A stretch of DNA of 64,000 nt from Iodidimonas nitroreducens (GTDB lineage: Bacteria; Pseudomonadota; Alphaproteobacteria; Sphingomonadales; Rhodothalassiaceae): positions 146,823 through 210,822 of the forward strand of contig BAYV01000009.1 in assembly GCA_000710935.1 (NCBI GenBank). The letters run 5' to 3'. Positions 51,809 to 60,903 of this stretch are shown one piece after another. Each line of letters begins with the position of its first letter. Within the stretch, counting starts at the first letter, position 1. The translations under genes were made by a program, and so were the position numbers. The notes under the pieces are model-generated. The model was not told the origin of the DNA. It was given only the letters and a program-made list of their open reading frames with translations, and ran no database searches.

Positions 51809-53131
51809 CTATGCCTTGGTCAATCGTTCATGGATCACCGGCCCCACTTTTGGCGCAGCATCGGCGATCACACAAGCCCGGCGCAAGGCCAAAGCGGCTT
51901 TTTCCGCCGCGTCTTGATCAGCGGCATGAACCATGGCCAAAGGCTGTGATCCATCCATTTTGCTGCCCAAAGGCGCCACAGCCCCAAAACCCACGCTCAG
52001 ATCAAGCTGATCCTCAACCGATCGGCGGCCCCCGCCCAATTCGATGATGGCATTGCCAATAGCGCGGGCATCCACCGCCGCCAGATAACCTTGCCTTTCG
52101 GCATGAACCGGTAGCACCACCGGGGCTTTGGGCAGATAATGGGCATAGCGTTCCATGAAATCGGCCGGTCCGCCCAGGGCCGAGACCATCCGGCCGAAAA
52201 TCTCTGCCGCCCGGCCCGATACCAGCGCTTCATTGGCCCGGGCCAAAGCATCCTCATGATCAGCGGTGATCCCGGACGCGATCAGCATTTCAGCGGCCAA
52301 AGCCATCACCACTTCATCCAAACGCGGCTCGCGCCGGCTATTCGTCAGATACAGCACCGTTTCTTCGATCTCCAAAGCATTGCCCGCGCTATCGCCCAAA
52401 ACCGCATTCATATCGGTGATCAGGGCATGGGTTTTCAGATCTGCGGCCAGGGCGGTGCCGATAATGCTTTTGGCCAAAGCCCGCGCCTCATCAATGCTTT
52501 GCATGAAAGCCCCGGTGCCCACCTTTACATCCATGACCAACGAGCGATTGCCCGCCGCGATTTTCTTCGACAGGATCGAAGCTGTGATGAGGGGGATGGA
52601 TTCCACCGTGCCGGTAACATCGCGAATCGCATAAAGCCGTCGGTCAGCCGGGGCCAGATCGCTGGTCTGGCCGATGATCGCGCAGCCCACCTCGCGGGTC
52701 ACTTTACGGAAAATATCAAGGCCCGGGGTGGGATCATAGCCGGGAATGCTGGAAATCTTATCCAATGTGCCCCCGGTATGGCCCAGCCCACGGCCGGAAA
52801 TCATCGGCACATAGCAGCCGCAGGCAGCAACGACGGGGGCCAGCATGAAGCTCACCTTATCACCCACGCCGCCGGTGGAATGTTTATCCACCACGGGGCC
52901 ATCCAGCCCTTCTTTTTGCCAATCGAGCATCCGCCCCGAATGGGCCATGGCCAGGGTCAGCGTCCCCGCCTCGTCAAACGTCATGGAGCGCAGAAAAATC
53001 GCCATCGCCAAAGCCGATGCCTGCTCCGATGGCAAGCTTCCATCAGCCAGCCCGGATACGAACAGATCGATCTCAGCAGCCGAAAGCTCGCCGCCATCGC
53101 GCTTTTTACGGATAATATCCTTGAACAGCAT
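51809..53131 (-). CDS. deoA: Thymidine phosphorylase
   Basis: Phosphorolysis of thymidine (and deoxyuridine) to base and deoxyribose-1-phosphate. The 440-residue protein has 'KHSTGGVGDKVSFMLAPVVAACG' and 'GRGLGHTGGTLDKISSIPG', the phosphate and sugar sites of the family. The ATG at 53131 has GAGGAGG just upstream and is preferred to an open frame reaching 53209. It is the first gene of the cluster; the deoxyribose-phosphate aldolase and phosphopentomutase that would complete the pathway are not in the window. Confidence 0.95.
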   Translation of the reverse strand: MLFKDIIRKKRDGGELSAAEIDLFVSGLADGSLPSEQASALAMAIFLRSMTFDEAGTLTLAMAHSGRMLDWQKEGLDGPVVDKHSTGGVGDKVSFMLAPVVAACGCYVPMISGRGLGHTGGTLDKISSIPGYDPTPGLDIFRKVTREVGCAIIGQTSDLAPADRRLYAIRDVTGTVESIPLITASILSKKIAAGNRSLVMDVKVGTGAFMQSIDEARALAKSIIGTALAADLKTHALITDMNAVLGDSAGNALEIEETVLYLTNSRREPRLDEVVMALAAEMLIASGITADHEDALARANEALVSGRAAEIFGRMVSALGGPADFMERYAHYLPKAPVVLPVHAERQGYLAAVDARAIGNAIIELGGGRRSVEDQLDLSVGFGAVAPLGSKMDGSQPLAMVHAADQDAAEKAALALRRACVIADAAPKVGPVIHERLTKA

Positions 53132-53399
53132 TCTTGCCTCCTCCTCAGCACCAAAGGGTCTCATCTGTTTGCAAAAAAGCGCAGATGATCTTGTTATGTG
53201 ACCAAACAAACCATATTTTTTATCAAACCGTCAAATTTTATATCAAAGTCTAAAAGCTGAAAGCAGCTTTACGCAAGCCCGCAGCAATTCACGGCCCAAC
53301 GAAAGGCGCTTTGGCTCGCATCTGATCGGCTTGTTCGTTAAAGATGTGCCCTTGCAAAAGCCCCCCTCTCATATCCCTTGCCCCATCTGAAAGCACATC

Positions 53400-54659
53400 A
53401 TGATCAATCCCCGAAAAGCCAATGCCGCAAAAGATGCCGATCAGATCATCATCATCGGCGGTGGCCCGGCGGGGCTGATGGCCGCTGAAAGGCTGAGTGC
53501 GGCGGGCTGTGCCGTCACCCTTTATGAGCAGATGCCCACCGTGGGGCGCAAATTTCTGATGGCCGGTCGGGGTGGGCTCAATCTGACCCATAGCGAGCCG
53601 CTTGATGATTTCCTTCGCCATTATGGCCCGGCCCGACCCTTTATCGAGCCGATGATCAGGGCCTTTACCCCGGATGATCTGCGGGCCTGGGCCGATGGTT
53701 TGGGGGCTGAAACCTTCATCGGCAGCAGCGGGCGGGTGTTTCCCAAAGCCATGAAGGCCTCACCGCTTTTGCGGGCATGGTTATTGCGGCTGTCGCAGCA
53801 GGGGGTGGTGATCAAAACCCGGCACCGCTGTTTGGGATGGGATGAAACCGGGGCCCTGTTGATCGAGGATTTAACCGCCCCCGCCCCTGCATCCATTTGC
53901 GCCCACAGGCCCCGGGCTACCCTTTTCGCGATGGGCGGGGCAAGCTGGCCAAGATTAGGATCGGATGGGGCCTGGGCCAGATGGATAGAAAAGCAGCAGA
54001 TCACGCTTAGCCCGCTTGGCCCTGCCAATTGCGGATTCGAACGGGATTGGAGCCCATTTTTTCGTGATAAATTTGCGGGCCATCCCCTGAAACCCTGCCT
54101 TTTCAGCATCGGGGATCACAGCATTAAGGGCGAAGCGATGATCACCGCACAGGGGCTTGAGGGCGGGGCCATCTATGGCTTGGGGCCAGTTCTTCGACAG
54201 ATGATCGCGGAAAAAGGCACCGCGCTTTTAAAACTCGATCTTTGCCCCGATCTGGAATTGGAAGATCTGCATCAGAAAATCCGCCGCACAAGGCGATCCA
54301 ACAGCCTGTCAAATCGCCTGCGCAAGGCCGCCAGCCTTTCGCCCCAGGCTCTATCTTTGCTGCGGGAAAGCCCTGCATGGTCAGATACTTTTAAAAATGA
54401 TCCCCATGCCCTTGCAGCCTTCCTTAAAAACCTGCCCTTGCCCCTTGATCGTCCGCGCCCCATCGATAAAGCTATTTCAACATATGGTGGCGTTAAATTT
54501 ATAAATTTCAACGAAAATGGCTTTATCAATACCGCCCCCAAGGGGGTGTTCTGCGCCGGTGAAATGCTGGATTGGGAGGCCCCAACAGGCGGCTATCTTT
54601 TGCAGGCCTGCTTTTCCAGCGCCCTGTGGGCTGCTGGTAACTTATTGAATAACATGTAA
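53400..54659 (+). CDS. HI0933-like FAD-dependent oxidoreductase (TIGR03862 type)
   Basis: N-terminal dinucleotide-binding motif 'IIIIGGGPAGLMAAERLSAAG', then 'VGRKFLMAGRGGLNLTHSE', the mark of the HI0933/YhiN flavoprotein family. The C-terminal 'FCAGEMLDWEAPTGGYLLQACFSSALWAAG' closes the FAD site. 419 residues. Function is unknown for this family. It runs towards the acyl-CoA dehydrogenase, 8 bases from it tail to tail; no functional link is evident. Confidence 0.9.
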   Translation: MINPRKANAAKDADQIIIIGGGPAGLMAAERLSAAGCAVTLYEQMPTVGRKFLMAGRGGLNLTHSEPLDDFLRHYGPARPFIEPMIRAFTPDDLRAWADGLGAETFIGSSGRVFPKAMKASPLLRAWLLRLSQQGVVIKTRHRCLGWDETGALLIEDLTAPAPASICAHRPRATLFAMGGASWPRLGSDGAWARWIEKQQITLSPLGPANCGFERDWSPFFRDKFAGHPLKPCLFSIGDHSIKGEAMITAQGLEGGAIYGLGPVLRQMIAEKGTALLKLDLCPDLELEDLHQKIRRTRRSNSLSNRLRKAASLSPQALSLLRESPAWSDTFKNDPHALAAFLKNLPLPLDRPRPIDKAISTYGGVKFINFNENGFINTAPKGVFCAGEMLDWEAPTGGYLLQACFSSALWAAGNLLNNM

Positions 54660-54667
54660 TACGGTGC

Positions 54668-55918
54668 TCAGGAAAAAGCCTGTAGCCCGGTGATGGCGCG
54701 GCCCAAAATCAGCGCATGAATATCATGGGTGCCTTCATAGGTATTGACGGTTTCCAAATTCACCATATGGCGGATCACATGATATTCATCGGAGATGCCA
54801 TTGCCACCATGAATATCGCGCGCCATGCGGGCAATATCCAAAGCCTTGCCACAGCTATTGCGTTTGAGCAGGGAAATGGCTTCGGGTGAAAGCTGGCCCT
54901 GATCCTTCAATCGCCCGGCCTGCACGCAGCAAACCAGCCCTAAAGTGATTTCAGTGAGCATATCGGCCAGTTTTTTCTGAACGAGTTGGGTAGCAGCCAA
55001 GGGCTTTTTAAAAATCTGGCGATCCAAAGCATAGCTGCGTGCCGCATGAAAACAAAATTCTGCCGCCCCCAAAGCCCCCCAGGCAATGCCATAGCGGGCA
55101 TTGTTCAGGCACCCGAAAGGCCCGGCAAGGCCGCTGACATGGGGCAGCAGATTGGCTTCGGGCACAAAAACATCCTCCATCACCACTTCGCCGGTGACCG
55201 AGGCGCGCAGGCTCATCTTGCCCTCGATTTTGGGGGTTTTTAGCCCCTTCATGCCGCGCTCCAGCACAAAGCCCTTGATGCGCCCTTCATGGGCATCGCT
55301 TTTCGCCCAGATGATGCAGATATCGGCAATCGGTGAATTGGTGATCCACATTTTGGCACCATTGAGCCGATAGCCCCCCGCAACCGCCTTAGCCGTGCTT
55401 TTCATCGACGAAGGATCAGAGCCCGCATCCGGTTCAGTGAGGCCAAAGCAGCCGATCAATTCACCGCTGGCAAGGCCGGGCAGCCATTTTTCGCGCTGAT
55501 CTTCGGTGCCATAAGCCCAGATCGGATACATCACCAAAGACGATTGCACACTCATTGCCGAACGATAGCCGGAATCCACATGCTCGATTTCACGGGCGAT
55601 CAAACCATAAGAAACGGCCGAAACCCCGGCGCAGCCATAGCCGGTGATCGTTGACCCCAAAAGCCCCGCCGCCCCCATTTCACGCATGATTGCTTGATCA
55701 AATGTTTCATCCCGATTGGCTTTCAAAATGCGGGGCATCAGCGCCGATTGGGCAAATTGCCGGGCCGATTGGCGCACCATCCGTTCTTCTTCGCTCAAAA
55801 GCCCATCGATCAATAAAGGATCGAGCCAATCCATGGCAGGCCAGCGCGTGGGCCCGGGCTTTTGATGATCGGCCTTTTCAGGGGCATTTTTATAAGATGG
55901 ATGGAGATGATCAGACAT
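54668..55918 (-). CDS. gcdH: Acyl-CoA dehydrogenase, glutaryl-CoA dehydrogenase type
   Basis: FAD enzyme that oxidises and decarboxylates glutaryl-CoA to crotonyl-CoA in lysine/tryptophan breakdown. Visible: '[17 protein letters not shown]', '[18 protein letters not shown]', and the catalytic Glu in '[21 protein letters not shown]'. 416 residues, with a start segment '[28 protein letters not shown]' typical of GcdH rather than short-chain enzymes. It is a single gene; no other pathway genes are next to it. Confidence 0.9.
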   Translation of the reverse strand: MSDHLHPSYKNAPEKADHQKPGPTRWPAMDWLDPLLIDGLLSEEERMVRQSARQFAQSALMPRILKANRDETFDQAIMREMGAAGLLGSTITGYGCAGVSAVSYGLIAREIEHVDSGYRSAMSVQSSLVMYPIWAYGTEDQREKWLPGLASGELIGCFGLTEPDAGSDPSSMKSTAKAVAGGYRLNGAKMWITNSPIADICIIWAKSDAHEGRIKGFVLERGMKGLKTPKIEGKMSLRASVTGEVVMEDVFVPEANLLPHVSGLAGPFGCLNNARYGIAWGALGAAEFCFHAARSYALDRQIFKKPLAATQLVQKKLADMLTEITLGLVCCVQAGRLKDQGQLSPEAISLLKRNSCGKALDIARMARDIHGGNGISDEYHVIRHMVNLETVNTYEGTHDIHALILGRAITGLQAFS

Positions 55919-56434
55919 GGAGATAACATTTCCTAGAAGAGATCAGACGCAACAGGCCTTTCATGTGTCATGCTCTGCCATCCCATCATTTAAGGCAAGA
56001 GGCTTTACCCGACTGGAAGCGTTCAGAGCTTATCGGCGATGCAATATTTTTTGCAAAAACTCTGAGGATACGCATGGATAGTCTCTAAATTTATTAGATT
56101 CGGGTCATTCAGATCACAAATATAACCCAAAAACATCATTATTGCCTTCAGGCTTTGCAAAAATATATGGTTTAAATTGATATATAAGCGCTTATTTATC
56201 AATGATATTATCGCATAGCAGCTAAAAAATCCTAGGTTATCTCTCAGAGAGTTACAAAAACATTTGCAAAAAATGATTTTCTTGCGCATCCTTAAAAGAT
56301 GAAATGCGAAACAAACCTCATCTTGAAGATGACGCATTCGCCGAAAACAAAGAGCCTAAAGGCCATCAGACCTTGCTGACCGTGCAATAGAGCCGCGCAA
56401 AATCTTTGCAAAAATGCAGAAAAAGGGGAGGAAT
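55919..56434. other. AT-rich leader of the TonB receptor gene
   Basis: About 500 bases, clearly more AT-rich than the surroundings, without a gene. It holds four identical 10-mers (see the repeat entry) and AGGGGAGG just before the receptor ATG. The 5' end should also carry the promoter of the acyl-CoA dehydrogenase gene on the other strand. Confidence 0.5.
56050..56414 (+). repeat. Four copies of TTTGCAAAAA upstream of the TonB receptor
   Basis: Exact copies at 56050-56059, 56154-56163, 56263-56272 and 56405-56414, all in the same orientation; start-to-start spacing is 104, 109 and 142 bases. The core TTTGCAAA is palindromic. One further copy lies at 53168-53177, upstream of deoA. Candidate operator sites for a regulator of the carbohydrate locus, or nucleoid-protein sites. 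Confidence 0.5.
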
Positions 56435-59224
56435 ATGACGACATTCAAACGCATCAGGATGCTGTGTGGCACATCATCGGCCATGGCATTGGCTTTGGCC
56501 ATCAACCCTGTTTTTGCTCAGCAGGTCGATCCTGCCGATAATGAAGACGAAACGGCCCTGGAAGAAATCGTTGTTCAGGGCTTTCGCAGCAGCATTGAAA
56601 ATTCCATTGCCGCCAAACGCGGCAACAGTTCGATCGTCGAGGCCATTTCAGCAGAAGACATCGGCAAATTGCCCGATGTCTCGATTGCTGAATCCCTTGC
56701 CCGGCTCCCCGGATTGACCACACAGCGGGTTGATGGCCGTGGGCAGGTTTTGTCGATTCGCGGTTTGGGCCCGGATTTTTCAACGGCCCTGCTCAATGGT
56801 CGCGAACAGGTTTCAACAAGCGATAATCGTGGGGTGGAATTTGATCAATATCCTGCCGAGCTTTTATCTGCCGCCGTGGTTTACAAAACCCCCGATGCTA
56901 CCCTGATCGGACAAGGGCTGACCGGCACCGTTGATCTGCGCACCATCCGCCCCCTTGATATCAAAGAGCGGATTTTATCGGTCAATGGCTTTTATGAATT
57001 CAACGAGGATTCATCGCTTAATCCCGATCAGCCGCGCGCGGGCTTTCGGGCTTCGGCCATTTATGCGGATAAATTCCTTGATAACACCTTGGGCTTTTCC
57101 CTTGGGATCGCCCATCAATCCACCCCCACTCAAAGCGAACGTTTCAATGCGTGGGGCTTTCCCAATGTTGAGGGCGATCTTGATGTGAATGGCACCCAGC
57201 CTTTCGTGATCGGCGGCGCGAAACCCTTTGCCCAATCCAATGATCTCAATCGTTTCGGGGTGATCGGCACCATCCAATATCAGCCATCCGACAGCTTCAG
57301 CACATCCCTTGATTTCAACTATTCCCATTTTGATGAAACCCAATCCCTGCGCGGGATCGAATTACCGCTTTATTGGTCGGCAGCGCAGCTACAGCCCGGC
57401 TTCACCGAGGTTGATGGCCTGATCACCGAAGGGGTCTTTACCGATGTGAAGGGGGTGATGCGCAATGATCGCAATGATCGCAATGCCGATCTTTTTGGCG
57501 CGGGCTGGAATATGCGTGCCCAGATCACCGATCAATGGAGCGTGGAAACTGATCTCAGCTATTCCCGTGCCGACAGGAAAGACAGCCTGATCGAAACCAT
57601 CAGCGGAACGGGCCCTGCGGGCGAAGGAATCACCGATACTTTGGGCTTTAGTATTCAAGACAATGGCGTCGTTAGATTCGACTCATCCATCGATTATAGC
57701 GATCCCAGCCTTTTCTTCCTCACCGATCCCCAAGGTTGGGGTGCCGGGGCCCAGCCCAATCCCCTGACGCAGGCAGGCTTCATCAATGCCCCCGATACCG
57801 ATGATGAACTGACCCATCTGCGCTTCAGCGCCGAACGCGCCGGTTATATCGGCCCGATCAGCGCCATCACCTTTGGTGTCGATCTCAGCCGCCGCGATAA
57901 AGAACGCGCCATCAGCCAGACATTTCTGGTGCCAGCGGGCGGAGCCACGGCCCTGCCGATCCCCCAAGAGGCGATCCTCGATAAAAGCACATCCCTCGAA
58001 TTCATCGGCATTGATGGGCATTTAAGCCTTGATCCGCTGTTTCTCATCGACAATGGCTTTTTAGAGCGCGTGCCCACCAGCCTATCGTCATTTGATGTGC
58101 CGCAGGATTGGAAGGTGCGCGAGGATGTGGCGATTGCCTATGTCAAATTCGATGTCGAAACAGACATCCTCTCCATCCCGGTGACCGGGAATTTCGGTAC
58201 GCAGATCGTTTTCACCGATCAGGAATCAAGCGGCTCACGCATCGAATCCGTGGATCTGGGATCGGGTATCAGCGAACCCATGCTGGTCCCCACTCAGGAA
58301 GGCGACAAATATACCCGCTTTTTGCCCAGCATGAATTTAAGTTTCGACCTTGGCCATGAAACGGTGATGCGCTTTGGCGCCGCCCGCACATTGGCGCGCT
58401 CGCGGATGGATCAGTTGAATTCCAGTCTATCCCTCAGCACCAATGATACGCAATTGCGGTCCACCGATCCCAATCAGGCCTTTTTCAGCGCATCGGGCGG
58501 CAATGCGGAATTAAAACCCTTCATTGCCAATTCGGTTGATCTGTCCTTTGAAAAATATTTCTCGCAGGCTGGCTATGTGGCCCTAGCCTTTTTCTATAAG
58601 GATCTGCAGGATTTCGTGAATCCCAATGATGCCTTTCTGTTTGATTTTACCGATTTCGTCGATAGCACCCTTTCGCCTGAACAAGTGGCCGAGCTTGGGA
58701 CCACATTGGGGACCATTTCCGGGCCAACCAATAATGGCCGTGGCAATATCGGCGGGGTGGAATTCACGCTGTCCCTGCCCCTTGATTTCATCAGCATGGC
58801 GCTGGATGGCTTTGGCGTGATCAGCAGTGCATCATGGACCGATAGCCGGGTTATATTGGGCGATAATCCCGATCCCATTTCGGTCCCCGGGCTTTCCAAA
58901 TGGGTCGTGAATTCAACCGCTTATTATGAAAAATACGGCTTCAGCGCCCGCATCAGCCATCGCTATCGCGGCTCGTTTCTGGGCGAGGTCTCGGGCATCA
59001 GTGCCACCCGCATTTTGCGATCATCGAAAAGCGAATCGATTTTTGATGCCCAGATTGGCTATGCCTTTGAAACCGGGCCCCTTGAAGGCCTGAATGTCAC
59101 CTTTCAGGCGCGCAATCTTTCCGATGAGCCCTTCGTAACCTTTGAAGGCGAAGATGGCCGCCGGGTGATCGATCAGCAGAAATTTGGCCGCACCTATCTG
59201 CTTGGGCTCTCCTATAAATTCTGA
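56435..59224 (+). CDS. TonB-dependent receptor (TonB-Xanth-Caul type)
   Basis: Outer-membrane active transporter, 929 residues. A signal peptide ends around residue 28 ('PVFAQQ'); the plug shows 'DNEDETALEEIVVQGFRSSIENSIAAK', 'AEDIGKLPDVSIAESLARLPGL' and 'DGRGQVLSIRGLGPDFSTALLNGRE', the hallmark of the Xanthomonas/Caulobacter carbohydrate receptor subfamily; the C-terminus ends in the aromatic 'TYLLGLSYKF' beta-strand. ATG at 56435 with AGGGGAGG upstream is chosen over a frame opening at 56414. With the halogenase and GH97 genes downstream it probably imports an alpha-glucan oligosaccharide. Confidence 0.95.
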   Translation: MTTFKRIRMLCGTSSAMALALAINPVFAQQVDPADNEDETALEEIVVQGFRSSIENSIAAKRGNSSIVEAISAEDIGKLPDVSIAESLARLPGLTTQRVDGRGQVLSIRGLGPDFSTALLNGREQVSTSDNRGVEFDQYPAELLSAAVVYKTPDATLIGQGLTGTVDLRTIRPLDIKERILSVNGFYEFNEDSSLNPDQPRAGFRASAIYADKFLDNTLGFSLGIAHQSTPTQSERFNAWGFPNVEGDLDVNGTQPFVIGGAKPFAQSNDLNRFGVIGTIQYQPSDSFSTSLDFNYSHFDETQSLRGIELPLYWSAAQLQPGFTEVDGLITEGVFTDVKGVMRNDRNDRNADLFGAGWNMRAQITDQWSVETDLSYSRADRKDSLIETISGTGPAGEGITDTLGFSIQDNGVVRFDSSIDYSDPSLFFLTDPQGWGAGAQPNPLTQAGFINAPDTDDELTHLRFSAERAGYIGPISAITFGVDLSRRDKERAISQTFLVPAGGATALPIPQEAILDKSTSLEFIGIDGHLSLDPLFLIDNGFLERVPTSLSSFDVPQDWKVREDVAIAYVKFDVETDILSIPVTGNFGTQIVFTDQESSGSRIESVDLGSGISEPMLVPTQEGDKYTRFLPSMNLSFDLGHETVMRFGAARTLARSRMDQLNSSLSLSTNDTQLRSTDPNQAFFSASGGNAELKPFIANSVDLSFEKYFSQAGYVALAFFYKDLQDFVNPNDAFLFDFTDFVDSTLSPEQVAELGTTLGTISGPTNNGRGNIGGVEFTLSLPLDFISMALDGFGVISSASWTDSRVILGDNPDPISVPGLSKWVVNSTAYYEKYGFSARISHRYRGSFLGEVSGISATRILRSSKSESIFDAQIGYAFETGPLEGLNVTFQARNLSDEPFVTFEGEDGRRVIDQQKFGRTYLLGLSYKF

Positions 59225-59251
59225 TGGCCCTGTTTATACTATGAAGGTGAT

Positions 59252-59284
59252 GGGGGGTGCGGCTGCCGGCACGCGGCGCCCCCC
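59252..59284 (+). other. GC-rich intercistronic hairpin
   Basis: GGGGGGTGC (59252-59260) pairs with GCGCCCCCC (59276-59284) with one G-U pair and a 15-base loop, in the gap between the receptor and halogenase genes. There is no T-run, so it is more likely an mRNA-stability or processing element than a full terminator. Confidence 0.5.
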
Positions 59285-59319
59285 TCCATTGCCGCCCAGA
59301 TAATCGGAGCCAAGCCCTT

Positions 59320-60888
59320 ATGAACAGCAGTGACAGGCCTGCCCCACCGCCGCATCATCATCCGGGCACGGATCACGCCATCCGCACCATCGCCATCATT
59401 GGCGGGGGCACGGCGGGATGGATGGCAGCAGCGGTGCTCGCCAAAGCTTTGGGCCAACAGATCCGCATCAGGCTCGTCGAATCCGATGCCATCGGCACCA
59501 TTGGCGTGGGCGAGGCCACTATCCCCCAGATCCGCAATCTCAATCACTATCTGGGGCTCGATGAACATGAGATGATCCGCCAAACCAAGGGCAGCTTTAA
59601 ATTGGGGATCGAATTCAGCGATTGGGGCCGGATCGGTGATCGCTATATGCATGCCTTTGGCGATATCGGCCAATCTTTGGGCCTGTCGCCCTTTCATCAT
59701 TATTGGCTGCGGGCCACCCAATCCGGCCACCCGCACAGCTTATGGGCGTATTCCCTGAATCAGCAGGCCGCCATCCAAAACCGCTTTGGCCCCTTGGAAA
59801 GGCTGGGTGATAGTCGGCTCACCGGCCTTCGCTATGCCTTTCATCTTGATGCCGGGCTTTATGCGGCGATGCTGCGGAGCTATAGCGAGGCGCGCGGGGT
59901 CGAGCGCCTTGAAGGCCGTGTGGTGGATGTGAAGCAGCACAGCGGAGATGGCTTCATTCAATCTGTTTTATTGGAAAATGGCACAGAGATTGAAGCCGAT
60001 CTGTTTATCGATTGTTCGGGCTTTCGCGGCCTTTTGATCGAAGATGCGCTCAAAACCGGCTATGAGGATTGGAGCCATTGGCTGCCCTGCAATCGTGCTG
60101 CCGCCGTGCCCAGCGAAACCCCCACAGATGCTTCGGGCAAGCCCCTGATGCGGCCCTATACCCAATCCATGGCCCGGCCTGCGGGCTGGCAATGGCGCAT
60201 TCCTTTGCAGCATCGGGTGGGCAATGGCCATGTCTATTGCAGCGCTCATCTGAGTGATGATGAAGCCTGCGCCCTGCTTTTGGCCAATCTCGAAGGCCCC
60301 GCTTTGACCGAACCCCGGCTTTTGCAGTTCAAAACCGGTCGCCGCAAAAAGGCCTGGAACCGCAATTGTGTCGCTTTGGGCTTGGCCGGGGGCTTCATGG
60401 AGCCATTGGAATCCACCAGCATCCATATGATCCAAACCGGGATCAGCCGATTGGTTTCCATGTTCCCCGATAAAAATTGCGATCCGGCACTGGCCGCACA
60501 CTATAATGAGGCCACACGGTTTGAATATGAACGCATCCGCGATTTTCTGATCCTGCATTATAAAGCCACCCAGCGCCAGGATACGGCCTTTTGGCGGGCG
60601 TGCGCAGAGATGCCTATCCCCCAAAGCCTGCAACAGAAGATCGAGCTGTTTGAAGCCAGCGCCCGCCTTTACCGCGAAGCGGATGAGCTGTTTACTGAAA
60701 TCGGCTGGTTACAGGTGCTTTTGGGGCAATCGATCACCCCCCGCGCCTATCACCCCTTGGCCGATGCCATCAGCGATGCGCAATTGGCAGAATTTCTCGA
60801 TCATATCCGCCTGCTCATCAACCGGGGCGTGGCCAGCCTGCCCAATCATCACAGCTTCATCAGCCGTATCAGCGCCAATTTTAATTAA
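59320..60888 (+). CDS. Flavin-dependent tryptophan halogenase homologue
   Basis: FADH2-dependent halogenase fold: 'IAIIGGGTAGWMAAA' (residues 25-37), the GWQWRIP signature (W290, W292, I294, P295), the lysine in 'GSFKLGIEF' (Lys94, aligned by eye with PrnA Lys79) and the glutamate of 'FMEPLESTSIHM' (361-364). All the residues expected of an active enzyme are present. No flavin reductase gene is beside it. Members occur widely in TonB-receptor carbohydrate loci of Caulobacter and Xanthomonas relatives, where the substrate is unknown. ATG 59320 (MNSSDRP, 522 residues) chosen by an upstream CGGAG. Confidence 0.93.
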   Translation: MNSSDRPAPPPHHHPGTDHAIRTIAIIGGGTAGWMAAAVLAKALGQQIRIRLVESDAIGTIGVGEATIPQIRNLNHYLGLDEHEMIRQTKGSFKLGIEFSDWGRIGDRYMHAFGDIGQSLGLSPFHHYWLRATQSGHPHSLWAYSLNQQAAIQNRFGPLERLGDSRLTGLRYAFHLDAGLYAAMLRSYSEARGVERLEGRVVDVKQHSGDGFIQSVLLENGTEIEADLFIDCSGFRGLLIEDALKTGYEDWSHWLPCNRAAAVPSETPTDASGKPLMRPYTQSMARPAGWQWRIPLQHRVGNGHVYCSAHLSDDEACALLLANLEGPALTEPRLLQFKTGRRKKAWNRNCVALGLAGGFMEPLESTSIHMIQTGISRLVSMFPDKNCDPALAAHYNEATRFEYERIRDFLILHYKATQRQDTAFWRACAEMPIPQSLQQKIELFEASARLYREADELFTEIGWLQVLLGQSITPRAYHPLADAISDAQLAEFLDHIRLLINRGVASLPNHHSFISRISANFN

Positions 60889-60903
60889 AGGAAAGGACGG
60901 GGA

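Noticed and set aside
56023..56337. 104-codon minus-strand frame in the receptor leader
   Set aside because: AT-rich low-quality peptide overlapping the repeated 10-mers; no support as a gene.
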